Assembly (NCBI RefSeq): GCF_004345365.1
Contig: NZ_SLVF01000003.1
Span: forward strand, 186,001 to 250,000
Direction of reading: 5' to 3'
DNA length: 64,000 bases
Origin: Kribbella sp. VKM Ac-2568
Lineage (GTDB): Bacteria > Actinomycetota > Actinomycetes > Propionibacteriales > Kribbellaceae
The notes below the pieces were generated by a model that saw nothing but the letters and a program-made list of their open reading frames with translations, made no database searches and had not been told where the DNA came from. The position numbers and the translations under genes are program-made. This document shows positions 32,645-42,144 of the stretch, piece after piece. The stretch's first letter is position 1, and each line of letters begins with the position of its first letter.

Positions 32645-33292
32645 TCACACCAGCGGCGGCTCTCCAAGATCCTGCAGGTGCTGGGTCTCGTTCAGAGACA
32701 CAACCTGATGGCTGAAGTGGGTGTCGTTGCGGAGGAGGGTGGTGATACCGCCTGAAGTCAGAGGAAAGAAGACCCGGTCTGTCGACGTCATCGGCATGCC
32801 GATCCAGGCAGCAATCAGATAGCTCGATGCGGACCCGTGAGACACCACTATCTGGTTCGCGACTGGTCGACGGAGGATGTCATCGAGGGCCGGGTACAGG
32901 CGTTCGACCAATGCCATTCGTGTCTCCGCACCAACTGGTCCGTCGTGGTGGCCGAGTCGATCGCCGTACTCCGGAAGTGGGATGCGGCGCTCGGCGAGCC
33001 ACGCTTGGGGGCGCCCGTCAGCCTCACCGTTGGACCTCTCGCGAAGCCGCGCATCAGTCTGAACCTCGACGAAGAACCTCCGAGCAATTCGCTCTGCCGC
33101 TTGGCTGGCTCGACTCAGATCAGAGGAGTAGACCTCGACCGGCTGCAGTCCGATCCTGCTCACCAGGACCTCGGCGATGCGTTCGGCCTGCAGGCGCCCA
33201 CGGGCTGTCAGATCTGAGTCGTGCCAGCCTCCAACGATGCCGTCAACGTGATGCTGTGCCTCGGGATGCGTGACGAGGTAGATGTGTCTCAT
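32645..33292 (-). CDS. Histidine-phosphatase-superfamily protein with altered RHG motif
   Basis: 215 residues of the phosphoglycerate-mutase-like fold. The usual R-H-G is here V-T-H-P-E, so the Arg before the catalytic His is Thr and the Gly is Pro. Other elements remain: DLTARGRLQAERIA, the SDLSRASQAAERIA segment and a second His in V-V-S-H-G-S. The substitution may define a subfamily with changed activity. The ATG at 33292 precedes R-H-I-Y-L-V; the extra upstream codons are not family sequence. Confidence 0.8.
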   Translation of the reverse strand: MRHIYLVTHPEAQHHVDGIVGGWHDSDLTARGRLQAERIAEVLVSRIGLQPVEVYSSDLSRASQAAERIARRFFVEVQTDARLRERSNGEADGRPQAWLAERRIPLPEYGDRLGHHDGPVGAETRMALVERLYPALDDILRRPVANQIVVSHGSASSYLIAAWIGMPMTSTDRVFFPLTSGGITTLLRNDTHFSHQVVSLNETQHLQDLGEPPLV

Positions 33293-33497
33293 TACCCTCC
33301 TTCGACCCACCTTTGCAGGCTCAGAGCCTCTCACGCTCTGCACGGGTCCCACCTGGGTCCGTCAGAGATGACAAGCCTTCCCATGGTGACGGTGGAGGAG
33401 TGACCGCAACCAGGACACCAACACCCACCGCTAGTGGGCGTCAGGACCCGACGGAAGGACGTGCTGGCAACGGTTCTGTCTAGCCTCCCGGGGGCCG

Positions 33498-33690
33498 CTG
33501 TCGAACTGAAAAGCGGAAGGCCGGCGGTTCGGGACCGCCCCTGACCACCCTTGTTTAGCGGGGATTCCGGCGATCACGACATCCCGCCACTCCCCCTGAA
33601 TCACCGCAAATCACCGCTAGATGTTGCACGTTGGTTGCACGCCGCCCGTCCTCTTCCCACCCAGGGATCGAGGGCGGGTTTGTCGTTGGT
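33498..33690 (+). repeat. att copy D with extended 190-bp element end
   Basis: The tRNA-Phe core lies at 33506-33552 (two changes), preceded by CTGTCGAA. Homology to copy G (63258-63442) continues for some 140 bp beyond the core, through a GCGGGGATTCC-type hairpin and GTTGCACGTTGGTTGCAC (two 7-bp direct repeats four bases apart), to GAGGGCGGGTTTGTCGTTGG. These look like an element end with integrase arm sites. The rest of 33293-34023 has no gene. Confidence 0.88.
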
Positions 33691-34023
33691 CACCTGCATG
33701 TTGGCGGCCATCGGAATCTGCCCGCTCGCGGCCACCAGGTCTCGAGCGCAGTGATGACGAAGAGTGAGCGGTCGGTGGGTCCTTCCCACCTTGGGAGTCC
33801 CAGGTGTCGCTGTCGGCCAGGTTTGTCGACTCGATTCCCGATGCCAGTCCCACGACATCGACTGCTCGAAGCTTCACACTCGAGCCAGGCGCGCACCTAG
33901 TACTCCACGACGAACATGCAATCCCTGACCCACCTCATCACGGATGGCAGGAACGTCTCGAAGCCGGTGGACAGCGTGACCCGCACCAGCCGTGAGCACC
34001 CGACAACCAGGAAACTGACCCCA

Positions 34024-34458
34024 ATGGCCGAGCAGCAGATCGACCCGTACGACCAGCAGACTCTCGACCTCCTCGTTGCCGCTGGCGTCGAGGAAACCCT
34101 GGTCGAGCGGGTGAACCGTGTAGCAAAGGAAGCCGCAGCCTGGAAGGCGCGGGCCACCGAACAGCGGGAAACCCCGGCGGAAATAGTGATACCGCCGCCA
34201 CTCTGCCTCCACGACACCGGCAGCACCCAGTACTGGAGCTGGCCATTCCAAATCGGCGACTGGCGTTATCGGGTCATCAACAAGGAGAAGCGCGGGTCGC
34301 GCTACGCCTACGACGTACACATCTGGTGGGGCGACAGTGGATGGGTGTTCGTCGTCCAGGTCGACGCCAACTCCCCAGACGAGGGCGGATTCGTGGATGC
34401 CCTCGAGGTCGCCAACACGATCCTCTTCGAAGGGCCCGCATGGGAAGACAGGTCATGA
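34024..34458 (+). CDS. Hypothetical protein
   Basis: 144 residues: a helical N-terminus (Q-Q-T-L-D-L-L-V-A-A-G-V-E-E-T-L-V) followed by a beta-rich part with W-S-W-P-F-Q-I-G-D-W-R-Y-R-V and VHIWWGDSGWVFVVQVDAN. Rich in Trp; no membrane segment or known motif. The ATG at 34024 follows AGGAAAC; an ATG at 33916 in frame is a less likely alternative. Confidence 0.55.
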   Translation: MAEQQIDPYDQQTLDLLVAAGVEETLVERVNRVAKEAAAWKARATEQRETPAEIVIPPPLCLHDTGSTQYWSWPFQIGDWRYRVINKEKRGSRYAYDVHIWWGDSGWVFVVQVDANSPDEGGFVDALEVANTILFEGPAWEDRS

Positions 34459-34538
34459 GCACTCACTACGAATGCATGGCCGCGCACGACACGTAGCCGC
34501 ACCTGGCCGCCAACACCTGCACAGGCTCAGAGCTTGCG

Positions 34539-34853
34539 TCATCCCGGAGTCGTGAGGCCCCCGCCGGAGGCAATGCTCTTGGCTCTGTAGAAAGAGGCCA
34601 CCGTCGGTGCTGGTACCAGATCGCAGCCGCGCTCACTGCTGCGGCGACCCAAGGAAACCAGAGCCCAGCCTTCGAGCAGGAGCCGGGTGTGCACGATGGC
34701 GATCTCGTCGTCTCCCATCGGACCGCCCGGTTGGTAACTCGCTCGCACGGAGCGCCCTCGTTCGACGAAGCCATCAAGCGTGACGATGTCCTTCACGATC
34801 GTCCCGTCGTCGCTCGCCCACCGACCCGAGTTGGTGCATGCGCAAGCGAGCAA
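34539..34853 (-). CDS. Possible hypothetical protein (fragment)
   Basis: 104 residues with mixed composition and a G-G-P-M-G-D-D-E-I-A-I-V-H-T-R stretch that looks protein-like. No start signal, motif or neighbour supports it. The remainder of 34459-34929 is empty. Confidence 0.3.
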   Translation of the reverse strand: MLACACTNSGRWASDDGTIVKDIVTLDGFVERGRSVRASYQPGGPMGDDEIAIVHTRLLLEGWALVSLGRRSSERGCDLVPAPTVASFYRAKSIASGGGLTTPG

Positions 34854-34929
34854 AGGGCTCGCTCATCGGATGGATTTCGAGGTATGGGTGCCCCTATAAG
34901 GCTGCTTTTCCGCCCGCCGCGGAAACGGA

Positions 34930-35639
34930 TCAGTACGTGGTCAGGCCGGCACTCAAGGCGACGGTGCGGGCCGCTGCCTGGGTGTCGAAGCCCTTGACGA
35001 TCAGCCAGAGCGCCAGGGCGATCTCCTGCAGACCCAAAGGCGCCTCCAGCACGACCTGCGGAGTGGAGAGCGGCTCGAGCCCGTACATGACCAGCAGTCC
35101 CGCGGTCAGGTACGCCGCGGCGCCAGCGAGGCCCCACAAGGACAGCCACCGGGGGACGAGGCGGGAACGGAAGAACGCGGTGTTGAGGACGAGTGCGCCG
35201 ATGCTGAACACGGCGGCGTCCAGGATCGCGTGCCCAGCCCAGTCCCGCTGCGCCAGCACCAGGTCGCCGAGCGCCGCGTACGGAGTGCCGTCGGCTGCGG
35301 CGACGGACTCCTCACTTACGGTGATCAGGGCCAACAGCCCGGCCCCGCCGAGGATGTAGATCACGGCCTCGAGCGCTCGAGCCACGACGTAGCCCATCGC
35401 GAGGCGCTCGGTGTGTCGGCGGAGCACCGGGTCGATCACGACTGCGATCGACACCACCGCGATGCCCATGATGAGCTGAAGCAGCACTCCGGTGGCCAGC
35501 CGATCCGAGTGTGCAGATACTGCGCTCAGGTCGTGGTCGCCGCCCACGCGGACTCTTGCAGGGGCAGCCCGATCAGGCCTGCGATGGTGGCTAGGAGGAA
35601 CAAGGTTCCGACGACCCGCGACGTTGCTCGATCCGTCAT
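34930..35639 (-). pseudogene. DUF4386-type membrane protein, frameshifted near residue 33
   Basis: An ATG at 35639 with an excellent GAAGGAGA site opens M-T-D-R-A-T-S-R-V-V-G-T-L-F-L-L-A-T-I-A-G-L-I-G, the first helix of the family, and stops early. The other frame carries five more helices (LLQLIMGIAVVSIAVV, EAVIYILGGAGLLALI, W-A-G-H-A-I-L-D, GLAGAAAYLTAGLLVMYG and a final helix) to 34930. One G missing near 35560, in the run that would read GCG-GTG-GGC, explains the break. Function of the family is unknown. Confidence 0.75.
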
Positions 35640-35875
35640 TGATCTCTCCTTCGCGACGGGGCCGGCCGCATCTCCATGGTTCTCGCCAATAACCACGTTC
35701 CTTGGGCCCGGCCGACGACTCCAGCCTCACTCGCGCGGCTGCCGGCGCACAGAGCATTTGGTCCTGTTCTGCCCGGCCGCCAGCGCCCGCGCGAGGATCG
35801 TACGGAGCGCTTGCGCGGCGGAAAGACGCAGGTCGTCAGGCGCGCGGATCGCGGCATGACAGAGCGGAACTGCGG

Positions 35876-36418
35876 CTAGGAGTTCATCACCTGCCAGTCA
35901 CCCGGGATGCGGTCCATCAATCGATACAGGTCTTCCTTGGTCCGGCCGAGTGCCCATAGCCAGTCGCCGGCGTCGCTTCGAACCACCGCCTCTGGACGTC
36001 CGCACCACCTGACAAGAGGCTCGCCCTCCACAGCGGCCCAGAAGCGGTGCGGCGGGATTCCAAGGGCCGCGAGCTGCTCAAGTGCGCCGAGGGCTTGCGG
36101 TGTCGGGTCGAGGCTGGCGGTTGTGTGTTCCTGAGCAGAACATCGCCCCGCTGAGCACACCCTCCAGCACATGGATCGAGAGCCCGCTCTGGAATGGCTC
36201 CCAGCGGGGCATGCCCGTGGTCATGTAGTTCCTGATGACCACTGCGGGATCCGCGTCCGGTCCCACCCGGTAGCCCCACTCGACGCAGCCTTGCTGCTCG
36301 GTCCTGAACGTGACGACCGCGTCCTCGTCGATCGTCAGGTTCTCGAGAGGCACGATCGGGTCCTGCTGGAACAGCCGTCTGCCGGAGACGACCGCCAACT
36401 CGAGCCATGTAGAGAGCA
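35876..36418 (-). pseudogene. Hypothetical protein, frameshifted
   Basis: One frame (to 36078) encodes W-L-E-L-A-V-V-S-G-R-R-L-F-Q-Q-D-P and WGYRVGPDADPAVVIRNYM. A second frame continues S-A-Q-E-H-T-T-A-S-L-D and LGIPPHRFWAAVEGEPLVRW to 35876. They join if one base is added near 36135. The whole looks like one globular protein of about 180 residues with no recognised family. The true start is unclear; it directly follows the ankyrin-like remnant. Confidence 0.45.
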
Positions 36419-36662
36419 GAGCCCACCCCGCCGCCTACGGATGACGCAAGCGGATCTCCGCCCCGGGCGAGGAGGTACGCCGTGACGTCAACGTGAAGTG
36501 GCACGCCCGTCTGAGTGTGTCCATCAAGTTCGACCTCGACCGCATGTTGGAGCAAGGTCATACCCCGTCGATCTCTTCGGCGTCGACACCGCCATCAAGC
36601 AGCTCCCGCAGCCTCGGTAGGTCCTCGTTCTCGACGGCAAGGTGTGCAGGTGTCATCGTCAT
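36412..36662 (-). pseudogene. Ankyrin-repeat protein remnant, frameshifted
   Basis: The first repeat reads TPAHLAVENEDLPRLRELLDGGVD from an ATG at 36662 or 36656. It then stops, and the next repeat M-T-L-L-Q-H-A-V-E-V-E-L-D-G-H-T followed by VDVTAYLLARGGDP lies in another frame. A one-base change near 36562 joins them. Only about two repeats are present, shorter than usual ankyrin proteins. Confidence 0.55.
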
Positions 36663-36861
36663 TCCTCTGGTCGCCCCCGGAAGTGGTATCTGCCTAACTA
36701 ACACACCTGGACGACGTTCGCCGCGGCAATCGCGGCTGGTCGGACGCCCGTCCCGACAGCGGCATGTGAGTGCGTTTCGGGGGGACGCCCGCCGGTCCCG
36801 AATCCGGACCCGAAGGGCGTCGCAACTCGCGCTGGACGGAGACACCTGACAAAGTGAACAG

Positions 36862-37620
36862 ATGCTGAATCAGGTGGCCGACGGCGTCTGGGTCCGGCAG
36901 AGCGAGTGGGTCTGGAGCAATGCGATCGTGGTGCGCGGCGAGGGTGGGTTGATCCTGGTCGATCCCGGCATCGACGGTTCCGATCTGAACCAGCTCGCCG
37001 ATGACGTGGACCGGCTCGGCATTCCGGTGGCCGCCGGGTTCTCCACCCATCCCCACTGGGACCACCTGCTCTGGCATTCCCGTTTCGGCGACGTGCCGCG
37101 CTACGCCACCCCTGGCGGCGCCCAGGCTGCCAGTGAAGCCCGAGAGCGGGCGCAGCAGATGGCGGCGGAGAGCGCGTCGGGCATCCCTCTCGAGCTGATC
37201 GGGCTCCTCTCCCCGCTGCCCGCGGACGGGGGACCCGTGCCGGGCGAGATCGTCGAGCATCAGGCGCACGCCATCGGCCACGCCGCGGTCCTCCTCGCCG
37301 ACCGTGGCGTCCTGCTCGCCGGCGACATGCTCTCCGACGTCCTGATCCCGCTCCTCGACCCTCGCCGCCCCGATCAGGTGGGCGCATATGAGACGGCACT
37401 CGACCGGCTCGGTGAGGCTGCCCGGCACGTCGATGTCCTGGTCCCCGGCCACGGGGCCGTTGCCGAGGGTCCCAAGGTGGCGGCCCGCCTTGCAGCCGAT
37501 CATTCCTACATCGACGCGCTGCGGCGAGGAGAGGAACCGGTCGACGCGCGTCTGGGTCAAGACTGGCTCTCCGGCCCCCACCAGTCGAACCTGGAGCAGG
37601 CCCGACACTCATCCAGATGA
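36862..37620 (+). CDS. MBL-fold metallo-hydrolase
   Basis: 252 residues of the metallo-beta-lactamase fold. The dinuclear metal site is complete: T-H-P-H-W-D-H at 62-68, His in H-A-I-G-H, Asp in L-L-A-G-D-M, and the last His in V-P-G-H-G. MBL hydrolases cover lactonases, beta-lactamases and thioesterases; nothing here decides among them. No signal peptide. ATG at 36862 follows GAACAG and is the only reasonable start. Confidence 0.88.
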   Translation: MLNQVADGVWVRQSEWVWSNAIVVRGEGGLILVDPGIDGSDLNQLADDVDRLGIPVAAGFSTHPHWDHLLWHSRFGDVPRYATPGGAQAASEARERAQQMAAESASGIPLELIGLLSPLPADGGPVPGEIVEHQAHAIGHAAVLLADRGVLLAGDMLSDVLIPLLDPRRPDQVGAYETALDRLGEAARHVDVLVPGHGAVAEGPKVAARLAADHSYIDALRRGEEPVDARLGQDWLSGPHQSNLEQARHSSR

Positions 37621-38246
37621 ACTTCGGCGTCATCGCGCTCATGGTCGCCACCCGGTGGGCCTCCGATCGGCGGCGACGAAGGCACCCTCTACTGACGACC
37701 CCTCATCGGCATGACAGTGCGCGGAACGCGGCATGAGAGTGCGTCATTGTTGGGTGCCTGACTTGGGTCACGTTCGGGCAGGCGTGCGCCGGGCAGCGCG
37801 CTGACCTGCAGGTTTGCGATGAGCTGGTCGCGAACTTGCGCACTAATCGGGGCGCGATTCCCCTGATCAAGGCCGATCACCGCTATCGTCGACAGTTGCT
37901 CCAGGCAACCATCAGATGCAGCCGGGTCGCCCTCAACCGGGTGTCAGGCGAGCCGCTCCATGTCCGAGGCCGACGCACATTCGCAGCAACCGACGTTCGA
38001 GGCGTGCGAGCGTGCCAGGATCGTCGACATCTCCGAAGGTACGCAGCAGATCCAGCAACTCAGCGTCGCCCGCCGCCGGCTCGGAAAGACGTCAGCCGAG
38101 CCGAGCTGATCAGCAGGTCAGCGCACATTCCTGAGGTTCGGCATACGACGGTATCGTCGTCGGCTGGCGATCATCGAATAGGCTGTGGCGGAGCCTGCTC
38201 CGCCACAGCCTTGTAAACCATGGACCGCGTACCGGCTGATCCATGC
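37621..38246. other. Gene-free interval with a dispersed short repeat
   Basis: No supportable gene. Two copies of a motif close to GCGGCATGACAGTGCGTC occur at 37708 and 37729; further copies lie at 35851, 36759 and 41564, all on the plus strand. Confidence 0.5.
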
Positions 38247-38711
38247 TCAACGTGTCGGCGAACCGGTTGCTCTCGGCGTACCGATCGGTGACGGTGATCC
38301 GCCCGGTCCGGGGGGGCCCAACTGCTTGCGAACTAGCTGTCCACCGGGTTGGGGGATCAGGTAGACACTCTCCCCACAGTCGCAGTCCTTGCCGCTGGGG
38401 CGTCTGAGAGCGAGACCAGTCAAGACGTAGGAGCCGCGCCGCCTGCCATCGCCAAAGGCCTCGAATGTGACTGATGAGTGGTCGTAGATCGCGCTGCCGC
38501 TGACTGCTATGGCTTCCTGATTCGGTTGAAGGACCGAGACGTCACCACACTCACCGTCTAGGCACACTCGGACCGAGTCCACGGCAGGTCTCAACGACGA
38601 CACCTCGATTTGGGCTGGCGGTGCGCACGGGCTGCAGCTGACCGTGTTCGCGCATGCTGCGACGACGGCCACCAGCCCGACACTTACCGCCAGCCTCCAT
38701 CTATTCCTCAT
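38247..38711 (-). CDS. Lipoprotein of unknown function
   Basis: 154 residues. The lipoprotein signal (RWRLAVSVGLVAVVAACA) puts the lipid Cys at about 20. A beta-rich domain with several Cys (S-C-S-P-C-A-P-P, V-C-L-D-G-E-C, K-D-C-D-C-G) follows. The C-terminal 20 residues are Pro/Ser/Gly-rich and come straight after a C-run near 38312, where the alternative frame (G-R-I-T-V-T-D-R-Y) also looks protein-like, so the tail may be frameshifted. The ATG overlaps the upstream stop as ATGA. Confidence 0.65.
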   Translation of the reverse strand: MRNRWRLAVSVGLVAVVAACANTVSCSPCAPPAQIEVSSLRPAVDSVRVCLDGECGDVSVLQPNQEAIAVSGSAIYDHSSVTFEAFGDGRRRGSYVLTGLALRRPSGKDCDCGESVYLIPQPGGQLVRKQLGPPGPGGSPSPIGTPRATGSPTR

Positions 38712-39718
38712 CTGCGGGGAACACTCTCGACGGACCGCAGCCGCCAGTAGCTCTCCTTCAGAGCCAGAGGCGCTGGCGTGGCTGGGAGGATCGACACCAT
38801 CTCCGAGGCCTGTGGTGCGCTGGCGCTCGGGATGAGGCAGGGCGACCACGCCGAGTACAGCGTTCCGTTGAATGCCTTGACGCAGAACTGATGAGCGCGA
38901 GCCCCGTCCCAGATCAGCAAGTCGACACGCTCCGTGGTTCTTCCGACGATGGGCAGGAAGAGATCATGGTAGGCCTCACCCTGCCACCAATTACGCATTT
39001 GCACGACGTAGCCGGCGGCGCCATTGACGGGCGACCATGCCAGCAAGGCCGAGAAGTCGTTATCTGGAGCGACAGTTGCCGTGAAGTTCTGCGGGACGGT
39101 CGGCGTACCGCTGCCCGGAATCGCCGGCATTGCTCCACTCGGTAGGCCGTCTCCGGCCGCATTTACAGAAGCGACGGCGATGTTGTACCGGTGTCCCGGG
39201 ATCAGACCAGTGAGGCGGAGGGTCGTTCCTGTCGTCGTGCGGCTAGAGATCCAGGCATCAGGGTCGAAGTCATCTCGCCAGTAGACGATGTAGGAGGCGA
39301 CAGTGTCGCTGTAATCACCGGTGGGCGGTACCCAGCCGAGATCGATGTACGAATCGCCGGGCAGCACGCTCGTCACGTTCGGACCGTTGGCGGTCTTCGG
39401 ATTCGCGACCGCGGACGCGATGTCCGACAGCGGGCTTTCGTAATCGCCGTGTGCGGTCGAGACTTTGAACTCGTAGGTATGCGTCTTGAAAACCCAGCTG
39501 ATCTTCCAGCGGTCAGCCGGGAGGGCTGCTGCTGTTCGTTCCCAGGCGCCGTTCATGGTGGCGTTTCGCTGGTACAGCCAGTACCCGCTCGCCCGAAACA
39601 CGTATGTCCTGGAGGTCGACCTGGCCAAGGAGGTCATAGGGGTCTGGAGTGAGTGGCGAGATGGTGCAGTGCCGACTTCGGACGAGCCACGCAGGCGGTC
39701 ATCTTCTATGGGGAGCAC
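38708..39718 (-). CDS. Fibronectin type III repeat protein, probably N-terminally truncated
   Basis: 336 residues with at least two FN3 domains: one from about 110 (LPGDSYIDLGWVPPTGD, then V-A-S-Y-I-V-Y-W-R and L-T-G-L-I-P-G-H-R-Y-N-I-A-V-A-S-V-N), one from about 205 (VPQNFTATVAPDND). The first 100 residues resemble a partial third domain. FN3 proteins are normally exported, but no signal peptide is found after the GTG at 39718, so the 5' end is likely missing or out of frame. It is coupled to the lipoprotein gene downstream by a 4-bp overlap. Confidence 0.7.
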   Translation of the reverse strand: MLPIEDDRLRGSSEVGTAPSRHSLQTPMTSLARSTSRTYVFRASGYWLYQRNATMNGAWERTAAALPADRWKISWVFKTHTYEFKVSTAHGDYESPLSDIASAVANPKTANGPNVTSVLPGDSYIDLGWVPPTGDYSDTVASYIVYWRDDFDPDAWISSRTTTGTTLRLTGLIPGHRYNIAVASVNAAGDGLPSGAMPAIPGSGTPTVPQNFTATVAPDNDFSALLAWSPVNGAAGYVVQMRNWWQGEAYHDLFLPIVGRTTERVDLLIWDGARAHQFCVKAFNGTLYSAWSPCLIPSASAPQASEMVSILPATPAPLALKESYWRLRSVESVPRR

Positions 39719-39822
39719 GACTCGTATCAGCCTCTCGCGTAGTTCGCTCCTAGCATCCGCACATCGGCTGCTTGTTCCGGCCAGGATGGCTCCTGAGACA
39801 TCGACGAAGTTAGCCTTGGCTT

Positions 39823-40722
39823 GTGGCGAACGGGCATCGCGTCGAGGTAGACGGGCTCTCCAAGTCTTTCGGCGACGTCCGGGCGGTCGATGCGCTCTCC
39901 TTCACCGCTGAGCCGGGTGAGATCACCGCGTTCCTCGGGCCGAATGGCGCGGGCAAGACCACGACGCTGCGGATGTTGCTCGGGTTGGTCGAGCCGACCG
40001 GCGGTACGGCGACCATCGGCGGCACGGCGTACGCAGATCTCGCCCGTCCGGCGAACGTCGTCGGGGCCGCACTCGAGGCCAGCAGCTTCCACCCGGGTCG
40101 CAGCGGCCGCGACCACCTGCGGGTCTACTGCGCCGTGAATGGCTATGCCGACATCCGCGCCGACGAGGTGCTGGCGTTGGTCGGCCTGACGGACGCAGCC
40201 CGCAGGCAGGTCCGTGGCTACTCGCTCGGCATGCGGCAGCGCCTCGGTCTGGCGACGACGCTTCTCGGCGACCCGGGCGTGCTGGTGCTCGACGAGCCGG
40301 CCAACGGGCTGGATCCGGCGGGCATCGCCTGGCTGCGAGGGTTCCTGAAGCGGCTCGCCGGCGAGGGTCGCACGATGCTGGTCTCCAGCCACGCCCTGTC
40401 GGAGGTACAGCAGATCGCCGACCGGGTGGTGATCATCGACCAGGGCCGCCTGGTCCGTGAGGGGAGGCTCGGCGAGCTCACCGCCGGTGGCCGGGTCTTC
40501 GTCGCGACTCCCGATGCGGAGCGCTTCGCCCATGTCCTGGAGGCGGCTGGGGCAGCCGTGAGCAGGGACTCCGGGTACACGTTGGAGACGAGCGGCCTGA
40601 GCGCGCGGGACGTCGGCCGTCTCGCCTTCGAGCACCGGGTGGAGCTGCACGCCCTCGAGACCCGGCAGAACGGCCTCGAGCAGATCTTCTTCTCGCTCAC
40701 CGGCGTGGAGGAGCAACCGTGA
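39823..40722 (+). CDS. ABC transporter ATP-binding protein
   Basis: 299 residues. Walker A GPNGAGKTT (39-47), signature Y-S-L-G-M-R-Q-R-L-G-L-A, Walker B VLVLDEPANGLDP and the switch His in S-S-H-A-L-S-E. The C-terminal 80 residues are the extension seen in CcmA/YhaQ-like exporters of lipids, bacteriocins or drugs. Start is a GTG directly before the conserved region. It forms a two-gene operon with the permease, overlapping as GTGA. Confidence 0.92.
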   Translation: MANGHRVEVDGLSKSFGDVRAVDALSFTAEPGEITAFLGPNGAGKTTTLRMLLGLVEPTGGTATIGGTAYADLARPANVVGAALEASSFHPGRSGRDHLRVYCAVNGYADIRADEVLALVGLTDAARRQVRGYSLGMRQRLGLATTLLGDPGVLVLDEPANGLDPAGIAWLRGFLKRLAGEGRTMLVSSHALSEVQQIADRVVIIDQGRLVREGRLGELTAGGRVFVATPDAERFAHVLEAAGAAVSRDSGYTLETSGLSARDVGRLAFEHRVELHALETRQNGLEQIFFSLTGVEEQP

Positions 40723-41474
40723 CCGCGCTCGTCCGAGCCGAGCTCCGCAAGCTCACGACCACCAGGCTCTGGCTGTGGATGCTGGTCCTCGGCCTGGCCA
40801 TGGTCGGAGGCACCACGAGCGCCGCGATCGGTTTCGCCGAGCCGGGTCGGCTCGGCCTCGACACCGCTCCCGGGCAACGCACCGTCTTCGCGCAGGCCAC
40901 CGCGACGCTGGTCGTCGTCGGGATCCTCGGCATCATCGCGGTCACCGGCGAGTTCGCGCACCAGACGGCCACGCCGACGTTCCTGGCGACGCCTCGCCGA
41001 GGGCGGGTGGTCGTCGCGAAGCTCGTCACCTACGCCGTGGCGGGGCTCGGGTACGCCGCGGCCTGCACCGTCGTCCTCCTCGCGGTGGCTTTCCCGTGGT
41101 TCGCCGCCAAGCACGTCGACATCGTGCTCTCCGGCGCCGACCTCGCCCGGACCCTCGGCGGGGTTGGCATCGAGGTGGCGCTGTACGCCGTGCTCGGGGT
41201 CGCCGTGGGCTGCCTGATGCGCAACCAGATCGCAGCGATCGTGGGGTTCGTCGTCTACATCTTCGTCGTAGGCCCGATCCTGAGCGGGGTCGAGGCCACC
41301 TCCGAGGTGGCGCAGTACCTGCCCTACCAGGCCGGCAACGCGCTGGGCCGGCTCACTTCCTCGGTCGACGCGGCGATGCTTGGCCAGGCCGCGGGCGGGC
41401 TGGTGCTGCTTGCCTGGGCGCTCGCCTTTGCCACTCTGGGCACCCGCGTGGCCATCCGCCGCGATATCACATAG
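40719..41474 (+). CDS. ABC-2-type transporter permease
   Basis: 251 residues with six membrane helices, opening with L-V-R-A-E-L-R-K-L-T-T-T-R-L, the usual ABC-2 lead, and an E-F-A-H-Q-T-A-T-P-T-F segment common in these permeases. It pairs with the ATP-binding protein upstream through a GTGA overlap. Substrate unknown. Confidence 0.9.
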   Translation: MTALVRAELRKLTTTRLWLWMLVLGLAMVGGTTSAAIGFAEPGRLGLDTAPGQRTVFAQATATLVVVGILGIIAVTGEFAHQTATPTFLATPRRGRVVVAKLVTYAVAGLGYAAACTVVLLAVAFPWFAAKHVDIVLSGADLARTLGGVGIEVALYAVLGVAVGCLMRNQIAAIVGFVVYIFVVGPILSGVEATSEVAQYLPYQAGNALGRLTSSVDAAMLGQAAGGLVLLAWALAFATLGTRVAIRRDIT

Positions 41475-41605
41475 CGAAACCGGTATGCGTGGCCGCAGCA
41501 AGAATGGGGGAACAGAGCGATCAGCCGCGCACGCTCTTCGGCAGGGTCACGCCTTCGCTATCTGCGGCATGTCAGTGCGTCGAAGACCCGACCTCTCCGT
41601 ACGGA

Positions 41606-42039
41606 TCAATCGCCGCCGAGGGCTCGGCTTGTGCGAGAGGCTGCAGCGCGCACTCGGGCAGACGGGTCACTCCGGAGCTCATCGACTTGCTCGGACGCTG
41701 CCTGCAGACAATGGCGGGCAACCACCTTCAGAGCCATCTCCCGCACCCGCCACACGTCATCATGAAGCGCCTTCAAAACTGCTGGGCGGGCCGAGTCGTC
41801 CCAGGCGTACAACAGTCCCGCGCGGCCCACACACGCAGCCAGTACGGCGGACCGGAAGGTTCGCCGGTGCGGACCCAGTCCGCAGGGGGTCCGCCGAGTG
41901 CCAGGACCAGGTCGTCGTCTGCCAGCTTTCCGTTCAGCAGGTCGACGCAACCGGCGACGACTGACGCGGCGCCGCGCCGAGTGCATTCCTCTTGGACGCC
42001 CTGCTGTGGCGTCTTGGCCCAATGAGATGACCTACCCAT
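41606..42039 (-). pseudogene. HEAT-repeat-like protein, frameshifted
   Basis: The N-terminal frame from 42039 reads A-A-S-V-V-A-G-C-V-D-L-L and ADWVRTGEP followed by W-L-R-V-W-A-A-R. The C-terminal frame continues G-L-L-Y-A-W-D-D-S-A-R-P-A-V and WRVREMALKVVARH to 41606. One G added near 41820 (GGG to GGGG) rejoins them into a protein of about 144 residues with two HEAT-like helix pairs. Similar small proteins are common in actinobacteria; function unknown. Confidence 0.7.
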
Positions 42040-42144
42040 CTCACCAATCTACGGCGAGGTGACTGACCCGGCACGGCACATCGGTGCGAGCGGATCGCGG
42101 CAGAAGAGGACGTCAGTGCCGGTGACACTCCCCGGGTCAAGAAA

